64,000 bases of DNA from VRUE01 sp963701265. GTDB taxonomy: Bacteria > Actinomycetota > Thermoleophilia > Solirubrobacterales > 70-9. Shown here piece after piece: positions 1 through 7,180 of the stretch (positions are counted from its first letter, which is position 1; each line of letters begins with the position of its first letter). The stretch covers positions 558,001-622,000 of the forward strand of contig OY969581.1 in NCBI GenBank assembly GCA_963701265.1, read 5' to 3'. The position numbers and the translations under genes were made by a program. Below the pieces are notes generated by a model. It ran no database searches. It worked only from the letters and a program-made list of their open reading frames with translations, and was not told where the DNA came from.

Positions 1-294
1 ACCGGCCACTCGCCGGAAGTGACCGCGGAGATGGTCCGCGACGGGGATTCCGGCACCCTGCACCTGGCCAACCTCCACCAGCTGCCGCCCGACAAGGTCC
101 TGCAGGCCTGGGTCGAACGCGACGGGAGCGTCGAATCGGCCAGGACCCTCTTCGTCCCCAACCAGGACGGCACCGCCTCGGCGACGATCGACGAGATGGA
201 CGGGGTCAGCGTCGTGATGGTCACGGCCGAGCCGCGCGGCGGCAGCGTGCAGCCGACCAGCGATCCGATCGTCAGCGTCTCAATGCCGCAGTAA
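1..294 (+). CDS. Anti-sigma-K factor RskA-type C-terminal domain, 5' truncated by window edge
   Basis: The open frame runs in from the window edge without a stop, so the gene starts upstream. The visible 97 residues have the pattern of the extracytoplasmic RskA C-terminal domain: a 'LPPDKVLQAWVERDG' segment, a short beta-rich stretch, then 'VMVTAEPRGGS' followed by 'PTSDPIV'. In this family a cytoplasmic zinc-finger or HTH part binds an ECF sigma factor and a membrane helix connects to this domain; both would lie outside the window. A GTG at position 19 is inside the domain and is unlikely to be the true start. The domain match is good by eye; the partner sigma factor is not visible. Confidence 0.75.
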   Translation, partial: TGHSPEVTAEMVRDGDSGTLHLANLHQLPPDKVLQAWVERDGSVESARTLFVPNQDGTASATIDEMDGVSVVMVTAEPRGGSVQPTSDPIVSVSMPQ

Positions 295-302
295 GGCTCG
301 GC

Positions 303-1019
303 TCAGCGACCGTAGCGGTCGTTCGAGAGGACCAGCTGCTCGGGGATCGTCGCCCGCGGCGGCGGTGCCGGATCGGCGCGCACCGAGACCGTCTCGGCGA
401 CGCTGCGCGAGACCTGGTGTGTGCCCTCTGCGGAGGCGATCGTTACGCCCTCTTCGCCGGAGCTCTGCACCGTGCCCTCGAGACCCGGCTCTAGACCCGC
501 GTCCTTGAGGTAGTGGAGCAGCTCCTCGGCCTCGTTCTCGAAGCGCAGCACGTGCACCTTGGCGCCGGGCTCGACGTCGGAGAGCAGCGAGCCCTGCTCG
601 CGGGCTCCCTCGATGATCGGGTGGCCGTGGGGACAGGTGGTGGCGTCGCCGATCGCGGCGCGCATGCGCTCCTCCAGCACAGGGGACATCGCGTGCTCGA
701 TCCGCTCCGCCTCCTCGTGCACCTCGTCCCAGGGAATGCCGAGGACGTCGGTGAGGAAGCGCTCGATCATGCGGTGGCGGCGGACGATGTGGCTGGCGTG
801 CTCGCGGCCGGAGGCGGTGAAGTCGAGCGACTTGTCGGGCTTGCGCTCGACGTAGCCGTCGTCGGTGAGGCGGCCGATCATCTCGTGCACGGTCGGCGGC
901 GAGAGCTGCATCGCGCGGGCGATGTTGGCCCCGGTCATCGGCAGCCCGGCCTCCTCGAGCCAGAACATGATCTCCAGGTACTCCTGCTCTGCGACCGTTG
1001 CGGTCTCCGTGATCTCCAT
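303..1019 (-). CDS. DtxR/MntR/IdeR-family metal-dependent transcriptional regulator
   Basis: The 238-residue protein has the three-part DtxR layout. Residues 1-70 are a winged helix ('TGANIARAMQLSPPTVHEMIGRL'). Residues 70-145 are the metal-binding and dimerisation region, with 'HIVRRHRMIERFL' and 'WDEVHEEAERIEHAMSP', which supply the His and Glu ligands, and the 'CPHGHPI' motif. The last 70 residues are an SH3-like FeoA domain. Proteins of this family repress iron or manganese uptake genes when the metal is bound. Which metal is used cannot be told from sequence alone. It is convergent with the RskA-like gene (8 bp apart) and lies just downstream of the HAD gene on the same strand. Confidence 0.9.
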   Translation of the reverse strand: MEITETATVAEQEYLEIMFWLEEAGLPMTGANIARAMQLSPPTVHEMIGRLTDDGYVERKPDKSLDFTASGREHASHIVRRHRMIERFLTDVLGIPWDEVHEEAERIEHAMSPVLEERMRAAIGDATTCPHGHPIIEGAREQGSLLSDVEPGAKVHVLRFENEAEELLHYLKDAGLEPGLEGTVQSSGEEGVTIASAEGTHQVSRSVAETVSVRADPAPPPRATIPEQLVLSNDRYGR

Positions 1020-1029
1020 GGGATCGATA

Positions 1030-1845
1030 CTAACGACGCTCCATCAGCGTCGAAACGACCGCCTCGTAGAAGCCGTCGCCCATCGCTCCCTCGGTGACGG
1101 TGACGTTGTCCCAGGCGCCCAGCGAGGCGCGCAGGCCGGGGTCGCGCTCGGGCCCGTTGGCGACGACGAAGAAGCGCCCCACGGCGGCGGCGACCTCGAG
1201 GTCCTCGACCGAGTCGCCGACCGCGATGCAGTCGGCCGGGTCGTAGCCGCGGACGCGGGCGTGGGCCGCTACGGCGCCGGCCTTGCTGACCAGCTTGGGG
1301 ACCAGGTGGTAGGCGTGGGTGGGGCCGTCGACGGCCGGCATCTCGCGGCCGATCGCGCCGTTGTCGAGCAGGCGCAGGTCGTCGTGGCCGTCGGCCTCGA
1401 GCAGCCGGTTGGCCTCCTCGACGTCGACCTTGCCGCGGAAGAGGTGGGAGAGGACGCGGCCGTGGTGCCAGGGGGCGTGGTACTCCAGGCGCCCGTCGAA
1501 GTGCTCGAAAAGCCTCTTCGGGATGCCGCGCTGCTCGATCTTCTCGTAGACGGTGCCGTCCTCGTCGGGGACCAGATCGCCGGTCAGCAGGGTCGTCTCG
1601 CCCTCGATCGCGAAGGCGCAGCCGGCCTCGTAGATGTACGAGGTCTGGCCCATCAGGCGGGCGGCCTCGTGCACCTGCGGCTCGCGGCGGCCGGACATGA
1701 TCACGACCTCGACCCCGGCCCGGTGGCAGGCCTCGAGGCCACGCGACTGGGCCAGCGAGAAGCCGCCCTCTGCGTCGCGGAAGAGCGAGCTGCCCTTGCC
1801 GAGCAAGGTGCCGTCGAGGTCGGTGTAGACGCAGCTCAGTGCCAT
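1030..1845 (-). CDS. HAD-superfamily hydrolase (Cof/mannosyl-3-phosphoglycerate phosphatase-like)
   Basis: Motif I is 'YTDLDGTLL' (residues 7-15), with the nucleophile and acid Asp pair. Motif II is 'VIMSGRR' near residue 50. The C-terminal 'CIAVGDSVEDLEVAAAVG' supplies motif IV. The length (271 residues) fits the C2-cap class of HAD phosphatases that act on small phosphorylated metabolites. The substrate cannot be named. The start ATG lies 23 bp from the divergent folP start. The sequence between contains a back-to-back GCTAC/GTAGC element that can serve as a -10 on both strands. Confidence 0.85.
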   Translation of the reverse strand: MALSCVYTDLDGTLLGKGSSLFRDAEGGFSLAQSRGLEACHRAGVEVVIMSGRREPQVHEAARLMGQTSYIYEAGCAFAIEGETTLLTGDLVPDEDGTVYEKIEQRGIPKRLFEHFDGRLEYHAPWHHGRVLSHLFRGKVDVEEANRLLEADGHDDLRLLDNGAIGREMPAVDGPTHAYHLVPKLVSKAGAVAAHARVRGYDPADCIAVGDSVEDLEVAAAVGRFFVVANGPERDPGLRASLGAWDNVTVTEGAMGDGFYEAVVSTLMERR

Positions 1846-1868
1846 GGTGCGGTCGCTACGGTAGCCGG
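1846..1868. promoter_or_regulatory. Bidirectional promoter core between HAD gene and folP
   Basis: The 23-bp gap contains GCTACGGTAGC. It reads TACGGT on the plus strand (1857-1862), exactly 6 nt before the folP ATG, and TACCGT on the minus strand, 12 nt before the HAD ATG. The plus-strand spacing puts transcription initiation at the folP start codon itself. This is inferred from spacing; no clear -35 was identified. Confidence 0.45.
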
Positions 1869-2765
1869 ATGAGCTGGCGCCTCGCCGACCGCAGCCTCGA
1901 CCTGGCCCAGCCGCTCGCTGCCGGGATCGTCAACGTGACCGCCGACTCGATGTTCGAGGGGGCGCGCAGCGGCACGCCCGAGCAGGCGATCGCCGACGGG
2001 TTGGCACTGGTCGAGGCGGGGTTCGACATGCTCGACGTCGGCGCCGTGGCGGCGAAAAGCGGGCCGCCGGTGCCGCCGGAGGTGGAGGCGGCGGCGCTGG
2101 TGCCGGCGATCGAAGGGCTGGTGGGCACGGGCGTGCCGATTTCAGCCGACACCTTCTCGGTCGAGGTCGCCCGCGCCGCGCTGGAGGCGGGCGCGGGCGC
2201 GGTCAACGACATCTCCGGCGGCTCGGAGGAGATGTTCGAGCTCATCGCCGCGAGCGGCTGCGGCTACGTCTTGATGCACATCGAGGGGCCGCCGCGGGTG
2301 GACCGCCCGGCGCCCGAGTACGGCGACGTGGTCGAGTACCTGGTCTCGTGGTTTGGGGGGCGAGTCGAGCTCGCCCGCAGCCTTGGCGTCGGCGAGGGGC
2401 AGATCGCGATCGATCCCGGACTCGACTTCGACCTCAATACCGAGCAGGACCTGGAGATCCTGCGGCGTCTGCCTGAGCTGCGCGAGCTCGGCCTGCCGCT
2501 CTATGTCTCGCTCTCGCGCAAGGACTTCATCGGCGCCGTGGTGGCTGGGTCTTGGGAGCAGCGACTGCCGGCGGGCGAGCGCGAGTGGGGGACCGTCGGC
2601 GCGGTTGCCCTGGCGGTGCGCGGCGGCGCCGACGTCCTGCGCATCCACGACCGCAGCTCGCTGCAGGCCATGCGGGTTTCCGGGCGGGTCGTGCGCTCCG
2701 AGGACGAGACGTCGATTTCCCATCACATACATGGAAAATCGACGTCTCGTTGGGATCTCGCCTGA
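1869..2765 (+). CDS. folP: Dihydropteroate synthase
   Basis: The enzyme joins 6-hydroxymethyl-pterin pyrophosphate and p-aminobenzoate in folate synthesis. The sequence shows 'GIVNVTADSM' (usual NVTPDSF), 'GFDMLDVGAVAAKSG', 'SADTFSVEVARAAL', 'GAGAVNDISGG', 'LMHIEG' and the C-terminal 'SRKDFIG' and 'LRIHD'. The normally conserved Pro and Phe of NVTPDSF are Ala and Met here, and the usual GGES is GAVA, so substrate use may be altered or this may be a second, divergent FolP copy. ATG 1869 was preferred to an upstream frame start at 1839 because a -10-like TACGGT sits 6 nt before it. The last 20 codons run through a long inverted repeat and overlap the helicase start by one base. Confidence 0.85.
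   Translation: MSWRLADRSLDLAQPLAAGIVNVTADSMFEGARSGTPEQAIADGLALVEAGFDMLDVGAVAAKSGPPVPPEVEAAALVPAIEGLVGTGVPISADTFSVEVARAALEAGAGAVNDISGGSEEMFELIAASGCGYVLMHIEGPPRVDRPAPEYGDVVEYLVSWFGGRVELARSLGVGEGQIAIDPGLDFDLNTEQDLEILRRLPELRELGLPLYVSLSRKDFIGAVVAGSWEQRLPAGEREWGTVGAVALAVRGGADVLRIHDRSSLQAMRVSGRVVRSEDETSISHHIHGKSTSRWDLA
2704..2750. repeat. Long imperfect inverted repeat inside the folP 3' end
   Basis: Left arm 2704-2720 and right arm 2733-2750 pair over 13 perfect base pairs (ACGAGACGTCGAT) plus four more after a single-base bulge, around a 12-nt A/T-richer loop. The repeat lies within the last codons of folP and 15 bp before the helicase start. It has no T-run, so it is not a canonical intrinsic terminator. 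It could attenuate helicase expression or stabilise the folP mRNA end. Confidence 0.7.
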
Positions 2766-5041
2766 TGGCCAAGAGCCTGCTCGAGGCGCCTTGGTCGATT
2801 GCGCTGGATCCTGCGCGCCGCGATGGGCGCATCGTCGCCGAGAGCGGCGAGGAGGAGCGCGGCGCGCAGCAGGTGGCGCTGCCGCGCTCGCTCGACCCCG
2901 GCTTGGTTGAGGCGCTGAAGCGGAGCGGGGTCGAGCGCCTCTATTCGCATCAGCGCGAAGCCCTGGAGACGGCCGCTGCCTCGAATCTCGTGATCACCAG
3001 CGGCACCGCCTCAGGCAAGAGCCTCGCCTTCAACCTGCCGGTCCTCGACGGGATCGCCCGCGACGACAAGCGCCGCGCCCTCTACCTCTACCCGACCAAG
3101 GCCCTGGCCCAGGACCAGGCGCGCAAGCTGGCGGCGCTGCGTCCGCCGGGCCTGCGCGAGGCGATCTACGACGGCGACACCCCCAAGGAAGAGCGGCCGG
3201 CGATCCGCCGCCGCAACAACCTCGTGCTCACCAACCCGGACATGCTGCACGTCGGCATCCTGCCCCACCACAAGAGCTGGGGCGACTTCCTTGCCAACCT
3301 CGAGTGGGTCGTGGTCGACGAGGCGCACACCTACCGCGGCGTCTTCGGCTCCCACGTCGCCAACGTGCTGCGACGGCTGCGCCGGGTGGCGCGCGCCTAC
3401 GGTTCCGAGCCGCGCTTCCTGCTCGCCTCGGCGACGATCGCCAACCCGGTCGAGTTGGCCGAGGAGCTGGTCGGCACGCCCTTCGAGCTGATTGACGACG
3501 ACGGCGCGCCCCGGGCCGGCCGCGAGATCGCGATGTGGAACCCGCCGCTGATCGACAAGGCGACGGGGACCCGGCGCTCGCCGCTTTCCGAGGCCGCCGA
3601 CGTGCTCGCCGAGTTGGTCAGCCATGGCGTGCGGACGATCTGCTTCCTCAAGAGCCGGCGCGGGATCGAGCTGATCCAGCGCTTCACCCGCGAATCGCTG
3701 GAGCGGCGCGGCAAGCCCGAGCTGGCGGCGCGGATCGCGCCCTACCGCGGCGGCTACACGCCGCAGCAGCGGCGCGAGATCGAGGCGCGGCTCGCGGACG
3801 GCGAGCTGCTGGCGGTGGTCGCCACCGACGCGCTCGAGCTGGGCATCGACATCGGCGAGCTCGACGCGGCGATCTGCGTCACCTTCCCCGGCACCGTCGC
3901 CAGCCTGCGCCAGATGTGGGGGCGGGCGGGCCGCCAGCGCCGCGGCCTCGCCGTCTACGTTGCCGGCCAGGACGCACTCGACCAGTTCTTCTGTCGCCAT
4001 CCCGACGAGTTCATCGGCCGCCCGGTCGAGGCCGCGATCCTTGACCACAGCAGCGAGCAGATCGCCGGGCGGCACATGGTTGCGGCGGCCTACGAGCTGC
4101 CGCTGAGCGAGCAGGACGCCGAGGTCTTCGGTCCCGAGTGGCGCGAGCGGGCGCAGCGGCTCCTCGCCGCCGGTGAGCTGCGCCAGGCCGGCGGCCGGAT
4201 CATGCCGCGCAGCAGTGAGTTCGTCGCCGCCAAGGTGCCGCTGCGCTCGGCTTCGCCCGACTCGGTCGCGGTGATCGAGCGCGAGTCGGGGGAGATGCTC
4301 GGCTTGGTCGAGTCCGAGCGCGCCTTCACCACGATCCATCCGGGCGCGATCTACCTCCACCTCGGCCGCTCCTACGAGGTCGAGCAGCTCGACGTGCAGG
4401 GCCGGCGGGCGATCGTCTCGCGCTTCGACGGCGACTGGTACACGCGGCCGAAGAAGGAGACCGAGATCTACATCGAGCGGGTGCGCGAGCAGCGCACCAC
4501 CGCCGGCGTCGAGCTGCACTTCGGCGAGGTCTCGGTGACCGAGCAGGTGATCGCCTACCAGCGGGTCTCGATCTCCGAGCAGGAGCCCTTCGACATCGTC
4601 TCGCTGGAGCTGCCCGAGCAGCAGTTCGCCACCCAGGCGCTCTGGTACGTGTTGCCCGACCGGCTCAGCGGGGCGCTGCCGCCCGACGTCCTGCTCGGCG
4701 CCCTGCACGCCACCGAGCACGGCCAGATCGCGGTGCTGCCGCTGATCGCGATGTGCGACCGCTGGGACATCGGCGGCCTCTCGACCAACGTCCACTTCCA
4801 GACCGGCCGCTCGACGATCTTCATCTACGACGGCCACCCTGGCGGGGTCGGGATCACCCTGCGCGGCTACGAGCAGTTCGAGCGCCTGATCGGCGACGCC
4901 GAGCGCCTAATCGGTGAGTGCCCATGTGAGAGTGGCTGCCCCTCCTGCGTGCAGAGCCCAAAGTGCGGCAACCTCAACGAGCCGCTGCACAAGCAGGGGG
5001 CGCTGGAGCTGATGCGCTCGATGCAGGACTCCGCCGCGTAG
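2765..5041 (+). CDS. DEAD/DEAH-box helicase with C-terminal Cys-cluster domain (YprA/MrfA/Hrq1-like)
   Basis: This 758-residue superfamily 2 helicase has motif I 'TSGTASGKS', motif II 'VVDEAH', motif III 'SATIANP', 'ATDALELGIDIGELDAAI' and motif VI 'QMWGRAGRQRRG'. The C-terminus carries the cysteine cluster 'CPCESGCPSCVQSPKCG', typical of the DUF1998-type domain in MrfA/YprA and Hrq1 relatives, which act in DNA repair such as mitomycin-lesion excision. ATG 2765 overlaps the folP TGA (TGATG) and matches the family N-terminus; an open frame extending back to 2552 is folP antisense-frame noise. Translation is probably coupled to folP. The family assignment is firm; the repair role comes from knowledge of relatives. 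Confidence 0.9.
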   Translation: MAKSLLEAPWSIALDPARRDGRIVAESGEEERGAQQVALPRSLDPGLVEALKRSGVERLYSHQREALETAAASNLVITSGTASGKSLAFNLPVLDGIARDDKRRALYLYPTKALAQDQARKLAALRPPGLREAIYDGDTPKEERPAIRRRNNLVLTNPDMLHVGILPHHKSWGDFLANLEWVVVDEAHTYRGVFGSHVANVLRRLRRVARAYGSEPRFLLASATIANPVELAEELVGTPFELIDDDGAPRAGREIAMWNPPLIDKATGTRRSPLSEAADVLAELVSHGVRTICFLKSRRGIELIQRFTRESLERRGKPELAARIAPYRGGYTPQQRREIEARLADGELLAVVATDALELGIDIGELDAAICVTFPGTVASLRQMWGRAGRQRRGLAVYVAGQDALDQFFCRHPDEFIGRPVEAAILDHSSEQIAGRHMVAAAYELPLSEQDAEVFGPEWRERAQRLLAAGELRQAGGRIMPRSSEFVAAKVPLRSASPDSVAVIERESGEMLGLVESERAFTTIHPGAIYLHLGRSYEVEQLDVQGRRAIVSRFDGDWYTRPKKETEIYIERVREQRTTAGVELHFGEVSVTEQVIAYQRVSISEQEPFDIVSLELPEQQFATQALWYVLPDRLSGALPPDVLLGALHATEHGQIAVLPLIAMCDRWDIGGLSTNVHFQTGRSTIFIYDGHPGGVGITLRGYEQFERLIGDAERLIGECPCESGCPSCVQSPKCGNLNEPLHKQGALELMRSMQDSAA

Positions 5042-5064
5042 TTTCGTGCGGCTACGCTGGCGCG

Positions 5065-5829
5065 ATGTACGAGGACTCGATCCGCGCGGAGTTCACCCAC
5101 CAGTCCCGGTCATTCGGCACCGCGCCGGCGATGACGTCCGCGCAGATGCTCGGTGCCCTGATCGAGCTGGTCCCGGAGGACTCCGGCGCGGAGTGGATCG
5201 ACGTGGCCTGCGGGCCCGGCGTGGTCTCGCGGGCAACGGCGAGCAGGGTCGGCTCGGTGCGCGGCGTTGATCTGACCCCGGCGATGGTCGAGGAGGCCGC
5301 GCGGCGGGCCGAGGAAGAGGGGGTCGACAACGTCGATTTCGCCGTCGGCGACGCCACCGCGCTCGAGTTCCCCGACGACTCCTTCGACGGCGCGATCACC
5401 CGCCTCAGTCTCCATCACATCCCAGCGCCGGGCCGAGTCGTGGCGGAGATGGCGCGCGTCGTCCGGCCGGGCGGCTGGGTGCTCGTCAGTGACATCGTCG
5501 GCGACGAGGACGGTGAGGCGGCGGCGTGGCGCGAGGAGATCGAGCGCCTGCGCGACCCCTCCCACTGGGCCTGCCCCACCCAGGGGCGACTGCGTCGGGC
5601 GGGGACCGCTGCCGGCTTGACTCTCGATGAGGAGAAGCTGGTCCCGCTCGAAATCGACTTCGGCGATTGGCTGGCGCGGGGCTCGGGCGGCGCTGGTGCA
5701 GCCGATCTGGTTGCCGAGCTGCTGCGCCAGCAGCCAAGTACCGCCGAGAGCTTCTGCGTCAAGGAGGGCGAGGCGGGCCGCCTCCTCCACCAGCGCTACT
5801 GGCTCGGCCGCTGGCGCGTCCCCGCCTGA
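5065..5829 (+). CDS. Class I SAM-dependent methyltransferase (UbiE/Methyltransf_11-like)
   Basis: Motif I is 'WIDVACGPGVVSRATA' (residues 47-62), followed by the acidic 'VRGVDLTPAMVEEA', 'DFAVGDATALEFPDDSFDGAI' and 'LHHIPAPGRVVAEMARVVRPGGWVLVSD'. The layout matches small-molecule methyltransferases of the UbiE group; the substrate is unknown. ATG 5065 is preceded at 6 nt by TACGCT, the recurring leaderless -10 pattern here. The 3' end overlaps the convergent glycosidase gene by 34 bp. Confidence 0.85.
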   Translation: MYEDSIRAEFTHQSRSFGTAPAMTSAQMLGALIELVPEDSGAEWIDVACGPGVVSRATASRVGSVRGVDLTPAMVEEAARRAEEEGVDNVDFAVGDATALEFPDDSFDGAITRLSLHHIPAPGRVVAEMARVVRPGGWVLVSDIVGDEDGEAAAWREEIERLRDPSHWACPTQGRLRRAGTAAGLTLDEEKLVPLEIDFGDWLARGSGGAGAADLVAELLRQQPSTAESFCVKEGEAGRLLHQRYWLGRWRVPA

Positions 5830-6953
5830 CCAACCGCAGCTCGCGGCCAGAGCTGGCGCAGGGCGAGGATCGCGAAGGCGTGGGACAAGGCGAGGGGCGT
5901 GGTCGAAGTGGGGACGCCGGTGCGGGCGTCGACGCGCTCGGGGAGCATGCCCGCCGCCGTCGCGGCCCGGCGCAGCTCCGCCATCAGGTGGAGCGCTGCC
6001 CGCCGCTCGCCCAGGGCGGCGAGGCCCCAGGCGGTCCAGGCCGTGGGCGCGGTCCAGGGGTCAATGCCGCCGGCCCAGCCCTGGGAGGGGACGATGCCGA
6101 AGCGCCCGCTTTCGGCGGCGAGGCGCTGCAGGGTGCGGCGAGCGAGCGGGTAGAGCGTGGGCAGTGAGAACGGCCGCACGGTCCAGGCGGCCACCGAGTC
6201 GAAACCGGATGTTGGGTCGTCCGCCTCGCGGATGAGCCCCCCAGATGCGCTGAAATGGGCCTGGATCGCGTCAGCCGCCTTCTGCCGCTCCTCGGGATCC
6301 GGCATGGTCGCGGTGGAGGCGATTGCGTTTCCGACGTAGTCGCCTGGATCTCCCTCTTGGTAGTCGGCGCTGTCACGCCAGCTCAGCGCGGGGGGAGGCG
6401 TGGCCAAACCCGCCGCCCGCCCCGCTGCGGCGACCCAGCCGGTGGCGTCTCCCTGCGCCTCGCGACCGCCGACCGGCGCGCCGTTGGGGTAGAAGCGCGC
6501 CGCTGCGTTCAGGTCGAGGCCACGCAGGAAACGAGCGATGCGACGCGCCTTGCCGCCGTAGCCCGCGCCGGCCAAGGCGATCGCCACAGCGCCCGCGTCG
6601 CGGGGCCAGACGTAGGCCCAGCCCTCCCGCGCCCCGGCGATGACCGCACCGCTGCGCCGGTCAGTGAGCGCGTGCAGCACGAGCAGCGAGCGCGAGTACA
6701 GCCGCCGCGCCCATGGCGGCGCATTCCCTCCGAGCGGCCGCGCCGCTTCCAGCCAATGCGGGTGGGATCGAACAGTCTCCGCAGCGCCGAGCGATCGCAC
6801 GTTGACGACCCGCTCGCTTCCGTAGCGCTCGACCGTCCGCAGCCTGTTGCTGGCGGGCAGATAGCGATGCCACACCGAGTCGGAGGGCGAGCCTCCGGAG
6901 ACGAGCACGGCAGCGATGGCGAGGAACGCCGCAAACCCCGCCGCTGCGCGCAT
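5796..6953 (-). CDS. Secreted or membrane-anchored GH15-like (glucoamylase-type) protein
   Basis: The first 25 residues form a signal peptide or anchor (MRAAAGFAAFLAIAAVLV). The body has the alpha/alpha-barrel glucoamylase signatures 'AYVWPRDAG', 'WAGGIDPWTAPTAWTAWGLAAL' and, near the C-terminus, 'GMLPERVDARTG' followed by 'TPLALSHAFAILAL'. The Glu in 'LPE' corresponds to the family's catalytic base region. At 385 residues it is shorter than complete GH15 enzymes (about 600), which normally carry an N-terminal beta-sandwich; that domain is absent. Start 6953 was chosen over 6974 because it places the hydrophobic segment at the N-terminus. The substrate is unknown. Confidence 0.75.
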   Translation of the reverse strand: MRAAAGFAAFLAIAAVLVSGGSPSDSVWHRYLPASNRLRTVERYGSERVVNVRSLGAAETVRSHPHWLEAARPLGGNAPPWARRLYSRSLLVLHALTDRRSGAVIAGAREGWAYVWPRDAGAVAIALAGAGYGGKARRIARFLRGLDLNAAARFYPNGAPVGGREAQGDATGWVAAAGRAAGLATPPPALSWRDSADYQEGDPGDYVGNAIASTATMPDPEERQKAADAIQAHFSASGGLIREADDPTSGFDSVAAWTVRPFSLPTLYPLARRTLQRLAAESGRFGIVPSQGWAGGIDPWTAPTAWTAWGLAALGERRAALHLMAELRRAATAAGMLPERVDARTGVPTSTTPLALSHAFAILALRQLWPRAAVGQAGTRQRPSQ

Positions 6954-7034
6954 CGCGACCACGCCCCAATGCAATCAGCCCGATCGCGGCGCGGTCGCTA
7001 GCCTTCGCCAAGCAAGGCTCGACTTTGCGCCCCA

Positions 7035-7107
7035 GGCGAGGTAGCTCAGTTGGTAGAGCACACGACTGAAAATCGTGGTGTCGTGGGTTCGATTCCCACC
7101 CTCGCCA
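7035..7107 (+). tRNA. tRNA-Phe (GAA)
   Basis: A complete cloverleaf is visible. The acceptor stem is GGCGAGG (7035-7041) with CCTCGCC (7100-7106) and discriminator A7107. There is a GCTC...GAGC D-arm, an anticodon stem CACGA/TCGTG (7061-7065, 7073-7077) around loop CTGAAAA with anticodon GAA at 7068-7070, and a T-arm GTGGG-TTCGATT-CCCAC. CCA is not encoded. The gene stands alone, and a DNA2-like helicase gene begins 73 bp downstream. Confidence 0.97.
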
Positions 7108-7180
7108 TCTACTCCTGTCTCCCGGCAATGGGTAGCTATGAGCCGCTCGCGCTAAGCGCGCAAGTATCGTCGAGCGCTTC

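Noticed and set aside
2552..2764. N-terminal extension of the helicase
   Set aside because: The extension lies in folP coding sequence in another frame; ATG 2765 fits the family N-terminus.
3011..4837. 608-codon open frame antisense to the DEAH helicase
   Set aside because: Typical high-GC shadow frame; composition is Arg/Gly/Asp-biased and the sense strand encodes a complete helicase.
7088..7107. Attachment-site duplication of the tRNA-Phe 3' end
   Set aside because: I looked for a second copy of the T-arm/acceptor sequence to the right and saw none in the window; no integrase gene is present either.
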